64,000 bases of DNA from an uncultured Bacteroides sp. (GTDB lineage: Bacteria; Bacteroidota; Bacteroidia; Bacteroidales; Bacteroidaceae): NCBI GenBank assembly GCA_944322345.1, contig CALUOO010000008.1, positions 1 to 64,000 of the forward strand, in the 5' to 3' direction. Shown here one piece after another: positions 43,377-52,908 of this stretch. Each line of letters starts with the position of its first letter. Position 1 is the first letter of the stretch. A program made the position numbers and the translations under genes. The notes below the pieces were generated by a model. It was not told the DNA's origin. It was given only the letters and a program-made list of their open reading frames with translations, and searched no databases.

Positions 43377-44612
43377 ATGTTACAATATAGCTCATTCAAA
43401 ATACCAAGATTATTTTTTTGTAGTATTCTCCTTTTGCTGTTGCTCCCATTGTATTCTGTACCTTTGATTGTATATGGAATGTGGAAACAAAGAAAATGGG
43501 CTTTTGTATTATGGGCATTATTTATGGGGCTAATGGGGATATTAGTTCCTCCTACAGGGGATTTTTATAGATATACAATGAATTATGAATTATATAAAGG
43601 ATTAGAGTGGAATGACTTTTTGCTTGTGTTCTTTTTACAGAAAGATTTAATGTTACCGATTCTTTCATTTTTTATAAATGAATTAGGGCTTCATTTTGAT
43701 TTATCTAGATTTCTGTATAATTTCTTTGGATATTATTTTTTGGGTATTTTGTATTTGGATATAATACAAAATAACCACCTTTTACGAGGGAAGAAGGTCG
43801 CTTTATATGCTTTAGGATTCTTTATCGCTTTTAATTTATCTATATTCTGTTTTCGCTATTTCCTGTCTGCTATATTTTTTGTATATGGTGCATATCAAAT
43901 TGTATATAAGAATAAAAAGAGTGGATGGTGTTTTGTTGGATTTGCAATCTTTAATCATATGTCATACATTATTCAGACTGTTGCTCTTATATTACAGCAA
44001 ATGCATTTTTTTAGATTTGGTAGGAAAGTCGTCATACTCTTGATTTTTATTTCTTTCTTTTTAGATTCTTCTTTGATTATAAAAATATTTACTTTTTTAC
44101 CAGTTGATTTTGTTTCTTCTTATATGATTTATTTAGATGGATATTGGGCTCAGGATTTTTTAGAAGATCATAGTTGGAAATATAAAATGCAAATGTTTGT
44201 TGGAAATTTGATTCAATATTTCTGTGTCTTGATATATATTATGCAGTATAAGAAGAGTAATAAAAAGTATACTTCTTTGACAAATTCCATGTTGCTACTT
44301 GCTACAGTCACTACTCCTTTTGCAACAATAAATGGACGTTTTCTAGCTGTAATGATGTATTTTATAAAGGTGCATTTACTTGTCGCTTATGATAATACTC
44401 GAAGAATGTTTAAATGTCTGGTAGTGATGTTTTGGCTGACAATGTTGTCAAATGTAATGGGATTGTGGGGATTTAGAAGGCAATTAGCTGTTAGTGATTT
44501 TCCGATATTACTTTATTCTACTTCTTTTCATATTTTAAATCATACATATGATAGTAATTGGATTGATCAAAATGTATCAGGAGATGGAGACATATTGAAA
44601 ATCAATTTTTAA
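43377..44612 (+). CDS. EpsG-like Wzy polysaccharide polymerase
   Basis: A 411-residue membrane protein with about ten hydrophobic helices and a GDFYRYTMNYELYKG loop typical of EpsG/Wzy-like polymerases. It joins repeat units in the periplasm. The ATG at 43377 (MLQYSSFKIPRLFF) is preferred over a TTG at 43347. The locus has no other Wzy candidate, which supports the call despite weak sequence conservation in this class. Confidence 0.8.
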   Translation: MLQYSSFKIPRLFFCSILLLLLLPLYSVPLIVYGMWKQRKWAFVLWALFMGLMGILVPPTGDFYRYTMNYELYKGLEWNDFLLVFFLQKDLMLPILSFFINELGLHFDLSRFLYNFFGYYFLGILYLDIIQNNHLLRGKKVALYALGFFIAFNLSIFCFRYFLSAIFFVYGAYQIVYKNKKSGWCFVGFAIFNHMSYIIQTVALILQQMHFFRFGRKVVILLIFISFFLDSSLIIKIFTFLPVDFVSSYMIYLDGYWAQDFLEDHSWKYKMQMFVGNLIQYFCVLIYIMQYKKSNKKYTSLTNSMLLLATVTTPFATINGRFLAVMMYFIKVHLLVAYDNTRRMFKCLVVMFWLTMLSNVMGLWGFRRQLAVSDFPILLYSTSFHILNHTYDSNWIDQNVSGDGDILKINF

Positions 44613-44777
44613 TAAGCAACTGTATCAAATTAGCTTATACTACCTGTCATACTGAACTTAGAAAAGGAAATTGTTCAAGTAAAGAAATAATCCAATTTTT
44701 CTTTGTTACAGTCTGTCTGACAGATACTTATAAATGCTTACTTATCTGAAATAAAATCAATTTTAATTTTATATAAA
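44613..44777. other. Intra-operon gap without a gene
   Basis: 165 bp of AT-rich sequence with no ORF and no clear promoter; only a small CTGTCTGACAG dyad was noted near 44717. Confidence 0.5.
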
Positions 44778-45923
44778 ATGAAAAGAACAATTCCATTTAA
44801 TAAGCCTTGTGTGCTAGATGACAGTTTATCTTTTATTTGCAAAGCATTAGATAATCAAAAGTTGTGTGGTAATGGACAATTTACTCAAAAATGCCAAAGT
44901 TTTTTTGAAGAGACGTATGGATTTAAAAAAACTCTTTTGACAACATCATGTACAGATGCATTGGAAATGGCTGCTATGTTGTGTGATATTAAGCATGGCG
45001 ATGAGGTTATAGTACCTTCTTATACGTTTGTTTCTACAGCTTTGGCTTTTGTTCGTCAAGGTGCTAAGATTGTTTTTGCTGATAGTGATAAAGATACTCC
45101 TAATCTTGATGTTGATAAGTTAGAAATGTTGATAACTGACAGGACTGTTGCGATAGTACCTGTGCATTATGCAGGAGTGTCGGTAGATATGGATAAACTT
45201 ATGCATTTGGCAAAGAAGTATAACTTATGGGTCATTGAAGATGCGGCTCAAGCAATTGATGCTACGTATAAAGGGCAACCTTTAGGGAAATTCGGGCATT
45301 TAGCATGTTTTTCTTTTCATGAAACAAAAAATATTACAGCCGGTGAAGGCGGTTTATTAGTTGTAAATGATGATAGATTATTACGTCGTTCTGAGATTAT
45401 ATGGGAGAAAGGAACTAATCGTTCAGAGTTTTTTAGAGGTGAAGTAAATAAATATGGTTGGGTAGATACAGGTTCTTCTTTCTTACCATCTGAATTAAAT
45501 GCAGCTTTTCTATATTCTCAATTGATTCATATAGAGGAGATACAAAAGAAAAGAATTACATTATGGCAGCGTTACTATGATAATTTGAATATAGAAGATG
45601 TTATTGATAAAATAAAGCTGCCGTATATTCCTTCATATGCATCGAATAATGCACATATGTTTTATTTGGTTTGTAAAACAGGGAATTTGAGAACAAAATT
45701 AATAAACTATTTAAAAGAACATAATGTTCATGCAACATTTCATTATTTGTGTTTACATGATTCTGAGTTCGCAAGAAAACAGAATTGGAACTCTTCAGAT
45801 ATTATAAACGCAGTTCGATATAGTGATTGTCTAATCCGGCTTCCTTTGTTTTATGATTTATCATTGGGAGATGTTGATTATATATCCAAACTAATTATTA
45901 ATTTCTTAAATAAAAATGAGTGA
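44778..45923 (+). CDS. WecE/RffA-type dTDP-4-amino-4,6-dideoxygalactose transaminase
   Basis: A 381-residue DegT/DnrJ/EryC1 aminotransferase. GDEVIVPSYTFVSTALAFVR and VIEDAAQAIDATYKGQPLG are characteristic of WecE. The PLP lysine is Lys184 (SFHETKNITAGEGG). It makes dTDP-Fuc4N from dTDP-4-keto-6-deoxyglucose, giving an amino group that can be acylated by one of the operon's acyltransferases. RmlA/RmlB are not in the window and must be encoded elsewhere. Confidence 0.88.
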   Translation: MKRTIPFNKPCVLDDSLSFICKALDNQKLCGNGQFTQKCQSFFEETYGFKKTLLTTSCTDALEMAAMLCDIKHGDEVIVPSYTFVSTALAFVRQGAKIVFADSDKDTPNLDVDKLEMLITDRTVAIVPVHYAGVSVDMDKLMHLAKKYNLWVIEDAAQAIDATYKGQPLGKFGHLACFSFHETKNITAGEGGLLVVNDDRLLRRSEIIWEKGTNRSEFFRGEVNKYGWVDTGSSFLPSELNAAFLYSQLIHIEEIQKKRITLWQRYYDNLNIEDVIDKIKLPYIPSYASNNAHMFYLVCKTGNLRTKLINYLKEHNVHATFHYLCLHDSEFARKQNWNSSDIINAVRYSDCLIRLPLFYDLSLGDVDYISKLIINFLNKNE

Positions 45924-47028
45924 TTTAGCAAAATTCGACAGTTATACTTTTTTTATAGGTCAACCTTGGAATCATACATGGGAACGGCAACATGAATTGG
46001 TCACTAGGTTTGCTAATGAATTGTCAGAAAGGAAACTAAATATTTATTCTCCACTAGGTTTAGTAAATCATAACCCTATTTCAATCGATTTTTTAAAGAA
46101 AGTTATTGCTCATGTAAAGTTACATAAAATAGAGAATTTGGTGAAACAGAATCCGGTTAGAGAAAATATGAATTTTATAACTTCTTTATTCATTCCCTAT
46201 CATAATTCGACATTTATCAGTTCTATCAATTATCATCTTCTTGAGAGAAAGGCAAAAATTGGGAAGAATAATTTTTTCTTTTCTACATATATGAATCCTA
46301 CGGTGTATGAATTTTTTAAAAGGTCTACTTTTAGGGTTTATGATATGGCTGAAAGAAGAACTTGTAATCCATATTTGAATGAGTATATAAAGGACTTGGA
46401 GAAAAAAGCTGTAAAAGAAGCAGACATTGTAATAGCTGACAATCATGCTATAATAGATGACTATAAAACAATAAACAGGGATATTATATATTTGCCACAA
46501 GGTGTGAATAAAGATACTTTTTATAAAGTTGATAATAATAAAAGAGAATATATTGGTTATATAGGTAATCTGCATTATGCTATTGACTATGATTTCTTGT
46601 TTGATTTGATAGAAATTAATAAAAAAGAGAAATTTCTTTTTATAGGTTCTATAATGGAAGAAAAAGCAAAAAAAATGCATGAATATAAAAATGTGACACT
46701 TCTTCCTCAAATGCCTAAATTAGAACTAAATAATTATTTAGCCAAAATGAAAATTGGATTAATACCTTATTTAGTTAACAGTCTAACTCAAGGAGTTTAT
46801 CCGACAAAATTATTTGAATATTTATCTGCTGGAGTACCTGTTGTTTCAACTCCTTTGCCTGAAGTTGTGCAATATGAAAATGATTCATATATGAAAATTA
46901 TTACTGAGCCAGAGGAATTGTCTGCATTTTCATTTACGATGGATGGCGTAGAATTGCTGGTCAAGAATAATACATGGGATATGCGTTGGAAAAGTTACTT
47001 AAATAGTATAAAAGAATGCCTAAAATAG
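45916..47028 (+). CDS. Glycosyltransferase, TuaH-like GT-B
   Basis: A 370-residue protein with FFIGQPWNHTWERQHELVTR near the start and a C-terminal GVYPTKLFEYLSAGVPVVST donor-binding segment typical of GT-B enzymes and of TuaH-like transferases. It overlaps the aminotransferase gene by 8 bases and the next GT by 13. Confidence 0.8.
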   Translation: MSDLAKFDSYTFFIGQPWNHTWERQHELVTRFANELSERKLNIYSPLGLVNHNPISIDFLKKVIAHVKLHKIENLVKQNPVRENMNFITSLFIPYHNSTFISSINYHLLERKAKIGKNNFFFSTYMNPTVYEFFKRSTFRVYDMAERRTCNPYLNEYIKDLEKKAVKEADIVIADNHAIIDDYKTINRDIIYLPQGVNKDTFYKVDNNKREYIGYIGNLHYAIDYDFLFDLIEINKKEKFLFIGSIMEEKAKKMHEYKNVTLLPQMPKLELNNYLAKMKIGLIPYLVNSLTQGVYPTKLFEYLSAGVPVVSTPLPEVVQYENDSYMKIITEPEELSAFSFTMDGVELLVKNNTWDMRWKSYLNSIKECLK

Positions 47029-48128
47029 TTTTGTTTTGTTCGACGTTAGATAGGTTAGGACCTACAAATGTAATTTATAATATGCTTCAAGCATATTATA
47101 AAAATAAATCAGATTTTGACTTTACGATTGTGACATTATCTCCTGAACCAAAAACAACACGCAAACGTGATTTTGAGGATTTAGGAATCAAAATTTTCTG
47201 CTTAAATATAAAACGAGGTTTGGATGCTTTATTTCATCTGAAAAAGATCAAATGTGTTATAGAAGAGATGCAACCTGATATTTGTCATTCTTACGGTTAT
47301 AGGGCTGATGTCATAATGAGTTTACTTCCTTTGAATAATGTTGTTAAAGTCTCTTCTTTATTTAATAATCCATTTGAAGATTATCCGATGTTGTTTGGAA
47401 ATTTCAAGGGATATTTAATGGCTAAATCTCATGTTTTTGTACTAAGAGGATTTAGAAATGTTATCACTTGTTCAAAATTTATAGCAGAGCAACTTGCTAA
47501 ATATAAGTTACCGTTATCAATAATTTATACAGGAGTTCCCTCTAATTGTTATATCCCGTTGGATCCTAGCGAGAAAATTGAAAGAAAGAAGAAGCTGAAT
47601 ATTTCAAGCGATTGTAAGGTTTATATTTTTATTGCAAATTTGATTCCAAGGAAGAATCCTGCTTTTTTAGTAAAGATTTTTTCTGATTTAAAAATACCTA
47701 ATACAATTTTATTAATGATGGGAGATGGCGAACTAATGAAAGAGTGCAGAGAAATTTGTGATGATGAAAATATTGTACGTTATTTGGGCAAACAATCTGG
47801 AACCCTCAAATATCTTCAAATATCTGATTATTATATTTCTCCTTCTTTCTCTGAAGGCTTTCCTACTGCTGTATTAGAAGCTATGAGCGTTGGTCTTACT
47901 CCAATTTTGTCTAATATCAAACCACATGCAGAAATGTTGAATGGAGTAGATAATCCTTTGCTTTTTAGTTTGAAATCTTTGACAGATTTGAGTCTTATTT
48001 TAGAAAGCACATCTATTAATTCTACGAAATTTGATTATAGAAAATATTTGGAGAATAATTTTTCGGCAGATGTAATGCAGCAGAAATATATTCTGCTATA
48101 TAAATTACTGATAGGGCAAAAATTATAA
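47016..48128 (+). CDS. Glycosyltransferase family 4
   Basis: A 370-residue GT-B retaining transferase: RLGPTNVIYNMLQAY at the N terminus, FIANLIPRKNPAFLVKIF in the linker, and PSFSEGFPTAVLEAMSVGL with the E-x7-E donor-binding motif. It adds a sugar to the growing repeat unit on the cytosolic face. Confidence 0.88.
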   Translation: MPKIVLFCSTLDRLGPTNVIYNMLQAYYKNKSDFDFTIVTLSPEPKTTRKRDFEDLGIKIFCLNIKRGLDALFHLKKIKCVIEEMQPDICHSYGYRADVIMSLLPLNNVVKVSSLFNNPFEDYPMLFGNFKGYLMAKSHVFVLRGFRNVITCSKFIAEQLAKYKLPLSIIYTGVPSNCYIPLDPSEKIERKKKLNISSDCKVYIFIANLIPRKNPAFLVKIFSDLKIPNTILLMMGDGELMKECREICDDENIVRYLGKQSGTLKYLQISDYYISPSFSEGFPTAVLEAMSVGLTPILSNIKPHAEMLNGVDNPLLFSLKSLTDLSLILESTSINSTKFDYRKYLENNFSADVMQQKYILLYKLLIGQKL

Positions 48129-48184
48129 GTAAATGGTATGGCACTTTAAAATGGTTATCAAAATTTGACACTAATTTATAATAG

Positions 48185-48997
48185 ATGAACTTCTCTGTCC
48201 TTTTATCCCTTTATCAGAAAGAACATCCTTCCTACCTTAAGCAAAGCCTTGACAGTCTTTTCTCTCAAACTCTTCTCCCTTTAGAAATCATTTTAGTAAA
48301 AGATGGAACGTTAACGCCGGAATTGGATGCAGTTGTATCCGATTATGTACAGCGTTATCCCATTCTGAAAGTAGTTGCTTTGGAGAAGAATCAGGGATTG
48401 GGCAAGGCATTGAATGAGGGATTGAAGCATTGTTCTTATGAACTGGTTGCCCGTATGGATACGGACGACATTGCCAAACCGGAACGTTTTCGTAAGCAGA
48501 TGGAAATATTTGAGAAACATCCGGAAGTGGATGTTTGCGGTGCGTGGATTGACGATTTTGAGGATGATATAGAGAATATAAAATCTACCCGTAAATTACC
48601 GGAACGGGATGAAGAGATTAGAAAGTATGCCCAAAGCAGGTCTCCGATGAATCATCCGGTAGTGATGTTTCGGAAAAGTGCAGTATTGGCTGCCGGTGGA
48701 TATCAACATTTCCCTTTGTTTGAAGATTATTATTTGTGGGTTCGCATGATGTTGAACGGAAGTAGATTCTATAATATTCAGGAAAGTCTGTTACTCTTCC
48801 GTTCTTCACCGGATATGTTTAGGCGTCGGGGTGGATGGAGATATGCATTGGATGAATGCCGTTTCCAAAGAAAATTATGGAAAATGGGCTTTATTACTAT
48901 AGCGCAATTCTTGAGAAATGTGATAATTCGTTTTATGGTGAGGATTATTCCCAACTCATGGCGAACGTTTGTTTATAAAAAATTATTGAGAAGATAA
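48185..48997 (+). CDS. Glycosyltransferase family 2
   Basis: A 270-residue GT-A transferase: VLLSLYQKEHPSYLKQSLDS, nucleotide contact ILVKDGT and metal-binding Asp92-x-Asp94 (ARMDTDDIAKPE). It resembles the AmsE-like galactosyl/N-acetylglucosaminyl transferases. Its codon use is less AT-rich than that of the preceding genes, marking the approach to the conserved 3' end of the operon. Confidence 0.9.
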   Translation: MNFSVLLSLYQKEHPSYLKQSLDSLFSQTLLPLEIILVKDGTLTPELDAVVSDYVQRYPILKVVALEKNQGLGKALNEGLKHCSYELVARMDTDDIAKPERFRKQMEIFEKHPEVDVCGAWIDDFEDDIENIKSTRKLPERDEEIRKYAQSRSPMNHPVVMFRKSAVLAAGGYQHFPLFEDYYLWVRMMLNGSRFYNIQESLLLFRSSPDMFRRRGGWRYALDECRFQRKLWKMGFITIAQFLRNVIIRFMVRIIPNSWRTFVYKKLLRR

Positions 48998-49010
48998 GTT
49001 TGAATAGATT

Positions 49011-50120
49011 ATGAATGAACAACACCCTTCCTCACTTCAAGAGGAACAAGAAATGGATTTGCTGGAACTTGTTGGTAAGCTGTGGCAATGCAGAAAAGCA
49101 TTGCTGAAAGCCTGTGGCATCGGTATCGTTGCCGGACTGGTAGTCGCATTCAGCATTCCCAAGGAGTATAGCGTGACCGTAACCCTCTCTCCGGAATCGG
49201 GTAAATCGGATAAAGGTGGTCTTGCCGATGCAGCCGCCATGTTCGGCATCGGCGGACTGTCCGGCGGCTCGGATGTGGATGCATTGAACATCACGCTGTT
49301 TCCCGACATCCTCTCGTCCAACCCGTTTGCACTGGAGCTTTACTCAATGCCGGTGAAGGTGGAAAAGGATGACGGACAGGTGGAGATGCCCCTGAACGAA
49401 TATATGAAGGAGCAACGCCAACCGTGGTGGGGCTGGCTGATGGGGCTGCCCGGAAAAGCCATCGGCGGCGTGCTGTCTCTCCTGAAAGAGGAAGAGAAGG
49501 AGACAGGTGCAGGGCTGAACCCCTTCCGCCTGACGCAAGAGGAAACAGGTAAGTTGGATGCAATCAAGAAATCGATGTCTGCCAATGTGGACAAGAAGAC
49601 GGGCATCACGACCATCACGGTGACCCTGCAGGACCCGGTGGTGACAGCTACGGTGGCCGACAGCGTGGTGGCAAAGCTGCAGGACTACATCACCGCCTAC
49701 CGCACGAAGAAGGCGACGGAGGACTGTGCCTACTGGGAGAAGCTGTACAAAGACCGCCAGCGGGAGTATTACGAGGCTCAGCAGCGCTATGCCGCCTATG
49801 CGGACGAGAACAAGAGCCTCTACACGCAACGCTCGAAGGTGGAGGGGGAACGGCTGCAGAACGACATGAATCTGGCGTATCAGGTGTACAACCAGATGGC
49901 GCAGCAGCTTCAGCTGGCACAGGGGAAGATTCAGGAGGCGAAGCCGGTGTTTGCCGTGGTGAATCCGGCTACGGTGCCTGTGAAAGCAGCGGCTCCTAGG
50001 AAGGCGGTGGTGCTCGCAGGCTGTGTGTTTCTTGCTTTCTGCGCATCGGTGGGATGGATCCTGTTCGGCGAGGACATCTGGAAGAAGCTCAAGTCGGTAA
50101 AGAATGAAGAACAGAATTAG
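49011..50120 (+). CDS. Wzz-like chain-length determinant
   Basis: A 369-residue inner-membrane protein of the polysaccharide co-polymerase family: an N-terminal cytoplasmic tail, first membrane helix ACGIGIVAGLVVAFSI (~35-51), a large periplasmic part with coiled coil (~230-300), and a final helix AVVLAGCVFLAFCASVGWIL (~333-353). No kinase domain follows. It sets chain length and links polymerase to export. Base composition jumps to GC-rich within the first ~70 bases of the gene. Confidence 0.88.
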   Translation: MNEQHPSSLQEEQEMDLLELVGKLWQCRKALLKACGIGIVAGLVVAFSIPKEYSVTVTLSPESGKSDKGGLADAAAMFGIGGLSGGSDVDALNITLFPDILSSNPFALELYSMPVKVEKDDGQVEMPLNEYMKEQRQPWWGWLMGLPGKAIGGVLSLLKEEEKETGAGLNPFRLTQEETGKLDAIKKSMSANVDKKTGITTITVTLQDPVVTATVADSVVAKLQDYITAYRTKKATEDCAYWEKLYKDRQREYYEAQQRYAAYADENKSLYTQRSKVEGERLQNDMNLAYQVYNQMAQQLQLAQGKIQEAKPVFAVVNPATVPVKAAAPRKAVVLAGCVFLAFCASVGWILFGEDIWKKLKSVKNEEQN

Positions 50121-50189
50121 ATGAACCCCTGTGGGACTCTGTGTCCTCTGTGGTGATACAACTGAAACTAACGAACCAATAACTTATTT

Positions 50190-52586
50190 ATGAAATCAAG
50201 ATACTTATTATTGCTATTTTCCCTGTGTGTGTTCTCTTTCTGCGGAGCGGCGTATGCCCAGTCGGGCATGACCGACCAGCAGGTGCTGGAGTATGTGAAG
50301 GAGGGCATGAAGCAGGGACGCGACCAGAAACAGATGGCGAGCGAGCTTGCCCGCCGCGGCGTGACACGCGAACAGGCTGAACGGGTGAAGAAGCTGTATG
50401 AACAGCAGAGCGGTACGAACGCCGCGACAATGCAGGGTACGGACCTGAACGAGGCACGCCTCCGCGAAGAGACGGCGGACGAGACTACCGCCCTGACGGA
50501 CGGAAAGCCGACAACGGAGGAACTGGTACGGGAAGACAGTGTGTTCGGCCGCAACATCTTCAACACGAAGAACCTGACCTTTGAGCCGAACAACAACCTT
50601 GCCACTCCGCCCAACTACCAGCTCGGCCCGGGCGACGAGGTGATCATCGACATCTGGGGAGCCAGCCAGACAACCATCCGCCAGACCATCTCTCCTGACG
50701 GTACGATCAACCTTCAGGAGCTGGGTCCCGTATACCTGAGCGGCCTGACAGTGGACAAGGCAAACCAGTATCTGAAATCGGAGCTGGGCAAGGTATACTC
50801 TAACGAAGACAACCAGATCAGGATGACCCTTGGCAGCACACGTACCATCCAGATCAACATCATGGGTGAGGTGGTGCAGCCGGGCACGTATGCGCTGTCC
50901 GCCTTCTCGACGGTGTTTCATGCGCTGTACCGTGCCGGCGGTGTGAACCGTATCGGCAGCCTTCGGAATGTGCAGCTGGTGCGCGAGGGCAAGACGGTTG
51001 CCACGGTAGACGTGTACGACTTCATCATGCAGGGCAAGATGGAGGATGACATCCGCCTTCAGGAGGGTGATGTGGTGATAGTCCCCGCCTACGAGCTGCT
51101 GGTGAAGATGAGCGGCAACGTGAAACGCGCGATGAAGTTTGAGATGAAGAAGGACGAGACACTCTCGACACTGATCCGTTATGCCGGTGGCTTCACGGCA
51201 GATGCCTACAGCCGTTCGTTGCGTATTGTCCGCCAGAACGGCGAGGAGTATGAGGTGAAGACGGTGGACGAGATGGACTACAGCGTCTGCCATCTGGAGG
51301 ACGGCGATGTGGTGACCGTAGGTGCCATTCTGAACCGCTTTACGAACAAGGTGGAGGTGAAGGGAGCCGTTTACCGTCCGGACATCTATGAGCTGAGCGG
51401 GAAGCTGAACACGGTACGCAGCCTGATAGAGAAGGCGAAAGGCCTGATGGACGATGCGTTCACGAACCGTGCGGTGCTGCAGCGTCAGCGTGACGACCTG
51501 ACCAGCGAGATTGTTCCGGTGGACGTGAAGGCGCTGATGGACGGCAAGATACCCGATATTCCCCTCCGACGGAACGACGTGCTCTATATCCCCAGTATCC
51601 ACGACCTTCAGGATCTGGGCAATGTGACAGTTTACGGCGAGGTGGCACGTCCGGACAGCTATCCTTATGCCGACAACATGACGCTGGAAGACCTGATTAT
51701 CCGTGCGGGCGGTCTGAAAGAGGCAGCCTCGACGGTCCGTGTGGACGTATCCCGCCGCATCAAGGACCCGAAGAGCGTGAATAGTGCCGATACGATCGGG
51801 CATATGTACTCGTTTGCGCTGAAGGACGGATTTGTGATCGACGGTCAGCCGGGCTTTGTGCTCCAGCCTTACGATCAGGTGTTTGTTCGCCGCAGTCCGG
51901 GCTATCAGGCACAACAGAATGTGCGTGTGGAGGGCGAAGTGCTGTTTGGCGGTACGTATACGATGACCTCGAAGACGGAACGGATCAGTGAGCTGGTGAA
52001 GAAGGCCGGCGGCGTGACGGGTTTTGCCTATGTCCGCGGTGCGAAGCTGACCCGTGTGGCCAACGAGGAGGAACGGAAGCGCATGCAGGACGTCATCAAG
52101 CTGATGGGGCGTGAGCTGGGTGAAGGCGTAGTGGATTCGCTGGGCATCAAGGTGGAAGATACATATACGATTGGAATTGACCTGGAGGCAGCCCTTGCCA
52201 ATCCGGGCAGTGATGCCGACCTTGTGATGCGTGAGGGCGACGTGCTGACTGTTCCCGAATATACGAATACGGTGAAGATCAACGGTGCGGTGATGGTCCC
52301 GAACACGGTGTCGTATAAGGAAGGCGAGGGAGTGAAATACTACCTGAGTCAGGCGGGTGGTTACAGCCAGCATGCGAAGAAAGGAGACAAGTTTATCATT
52401 TACATGAACGGCCAGGTGGCCAAGGTGAAGGGCAGCGGCAAGTCGCAGATAGAGCCGGGGTGTGAGATAGTGGTTCCGAACAAGAAGAAGCGCAACGGTG
52501 CCAACCTCTCTACGATTCTGGGCTTTGCCACTTCGTTTGCCTCACTGGGTACGATGGCCGCTTCGATAGCAAATATGCTGAAATAA
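50190..52586 (+). CDS. SLBB-domain polysaccharide export outer-membrane protein
   Basis: A 798-residue Wza-class protein with a signal peptide (YLLLLFSLCVFSFCGAAYA). The Poly_export domain begins YQLGPGDEVIIDIWGAS (~145-160) and is followed by several SLBB repeats (VEVKGAVYRPDIYEL, VTVYGEVARPDSYPY, VRVEGEVLFGGTY, VKINGAVMVPNTVSY). The protein forms the export channel through the outer membrane. It is much longer than E. coli Wza (~380) because of additional SLBB repeats, as is usual in Bacteroidetes. The long open frame on the opposite strand (50214-52373) is a codon-bias shadow. Confidence 0.92.
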   Translation: MKSRYLLLLFSLCVFSFCGAAYAQSGMTDQQVLEYVKEGMKQGRDQKQMASELARRGVTREQAERVKKLYEQQSGTNAATMQGTDLNEARLREETADETTALTDGKPTTEELVREDSVFGRNIFNTKNLTFEPNNNLATPPNYQLGPGDEVIIDIWGASQTTIRQTISPDGTINLQELGPVYLSGLTVDKANQYLKSELGKVYSNEDNQIRMTLGSTRTIQINIMGEVVQPGTYALSAFSTVFHALYRAGGVNRIGSLRNVQLVREGKTVATVDVYDFIMQGKMEDDIRLQEGDVVIVPAYELLVKMSGNVKRAMKFEMKKDETLSTLIRYAGGFTADAYSRSLRIVRQNGEEYEVKTVDEMDYSVCHLEDGDVVTVGAILNRFTNKVEVKGAVYRPDIYELSGKLNTVRSLIEKAKGLMDDAFTNRAVLQRQRDDLTSEIVPVDVKALMDGKIPDIPLRRNDVLYIPSIHDLQDLGNVTVYGEVARPDSYPYADNMTLEDLIIRAGGLKEAASTVRVDVSRRIKDPKSVNSADTIGHMYSFALKDGFVIDGQPGFVLQPYDQVFVRRSPGYQAQQNVRVEGEVLFGGTYTMTSKTERISELVKKAGGVTGFAYVRGAKLTRVANEEERKRMQDVIKLMGRELGEGVVDSLGIKVEDTYTIGIDLEAALANPGSDADLVMREGDVLTVPEYTNTVKINGAVMVPNTVSYKEGEGVKYYLSQAGGYSQHAKKGDKFIIYMNGQVAKVKGSGKSQIEPGCEIVVPNKKKRNGANLSTILGFATSFASLGTMAASIANMLK

Positions 52587-52740
52587 GTTATTAAGTTTTT
52601 GAGTTTATGAGTTTGTAAGTTTGTGAGTCTGGGCTTGTTGGAGTTTGTATGTATAGACTCAAAGTCCTGCCAATCTCTGAAACTCAAAAAAACTCACAAA
52701 CTCAAAAACTTAGAAACTTAGAAACTCAAAAACTTAAATT
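52587..52740. repeat. Hairpin-forming ACTCAAA repeat module after the export gene
   Basis: AAGTTTTTGAGTTT (52593-52606) is the perfect reverse complement of AAACTCAAAAACTT (52722-52735); between them the left part is rich in GAGTTTG and the right part in AAACTCAC. It is the same repeat family as at the window start. Confidence 0.75.
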
Positions 52741-52749
52741 CAGAGCCAT

Positions 52750-52788
52750 AGTCCGTCATCGATGTCGTAATTGCATCGGTGACGGACT
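52750..52788 (+). terminator. Terminator of the capsule operon
   Basis: AGTCCGTCATCGATG (52750-52764) pairs with CATCGGTGACGGACT (52774-52788), 15 bp with one T-G pair, followed by TTCTGTTT. It is the strongest terminator after the long operon. Confidence 0.85.
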
Positions 52789-52873
52789 TTCTGTTTACAT
52801 ATAACTGTATATTCCGACGAATATGAAAGAGTGAAAAAAAGTTTCGGCCCTTCTGATTGTAGTTCGTTTTTCA

Positions 52874-52881
52874 TACCTTTG
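52874..52881 (+). promoter_or_regulatory. Candidate -7 box of the secreted orphan
   Basis: TACCTTTG matches TAnnTTTG, 27 bases before the ATG at 52909 and downstream of the alternative start at 52831. Confidence 0.45.
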
Positions 52882-52908
52882 TTCCGCATTAATGAAAATT
52901 GGGCGAAG

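Noticed and set aside
50214..52373. 719-residue frame opposite the export gene
   Set aside because: It mirrors the GC-rich codons of the SLBB gene; the composition (many His, Leu, Arg) is unlike a real protein.
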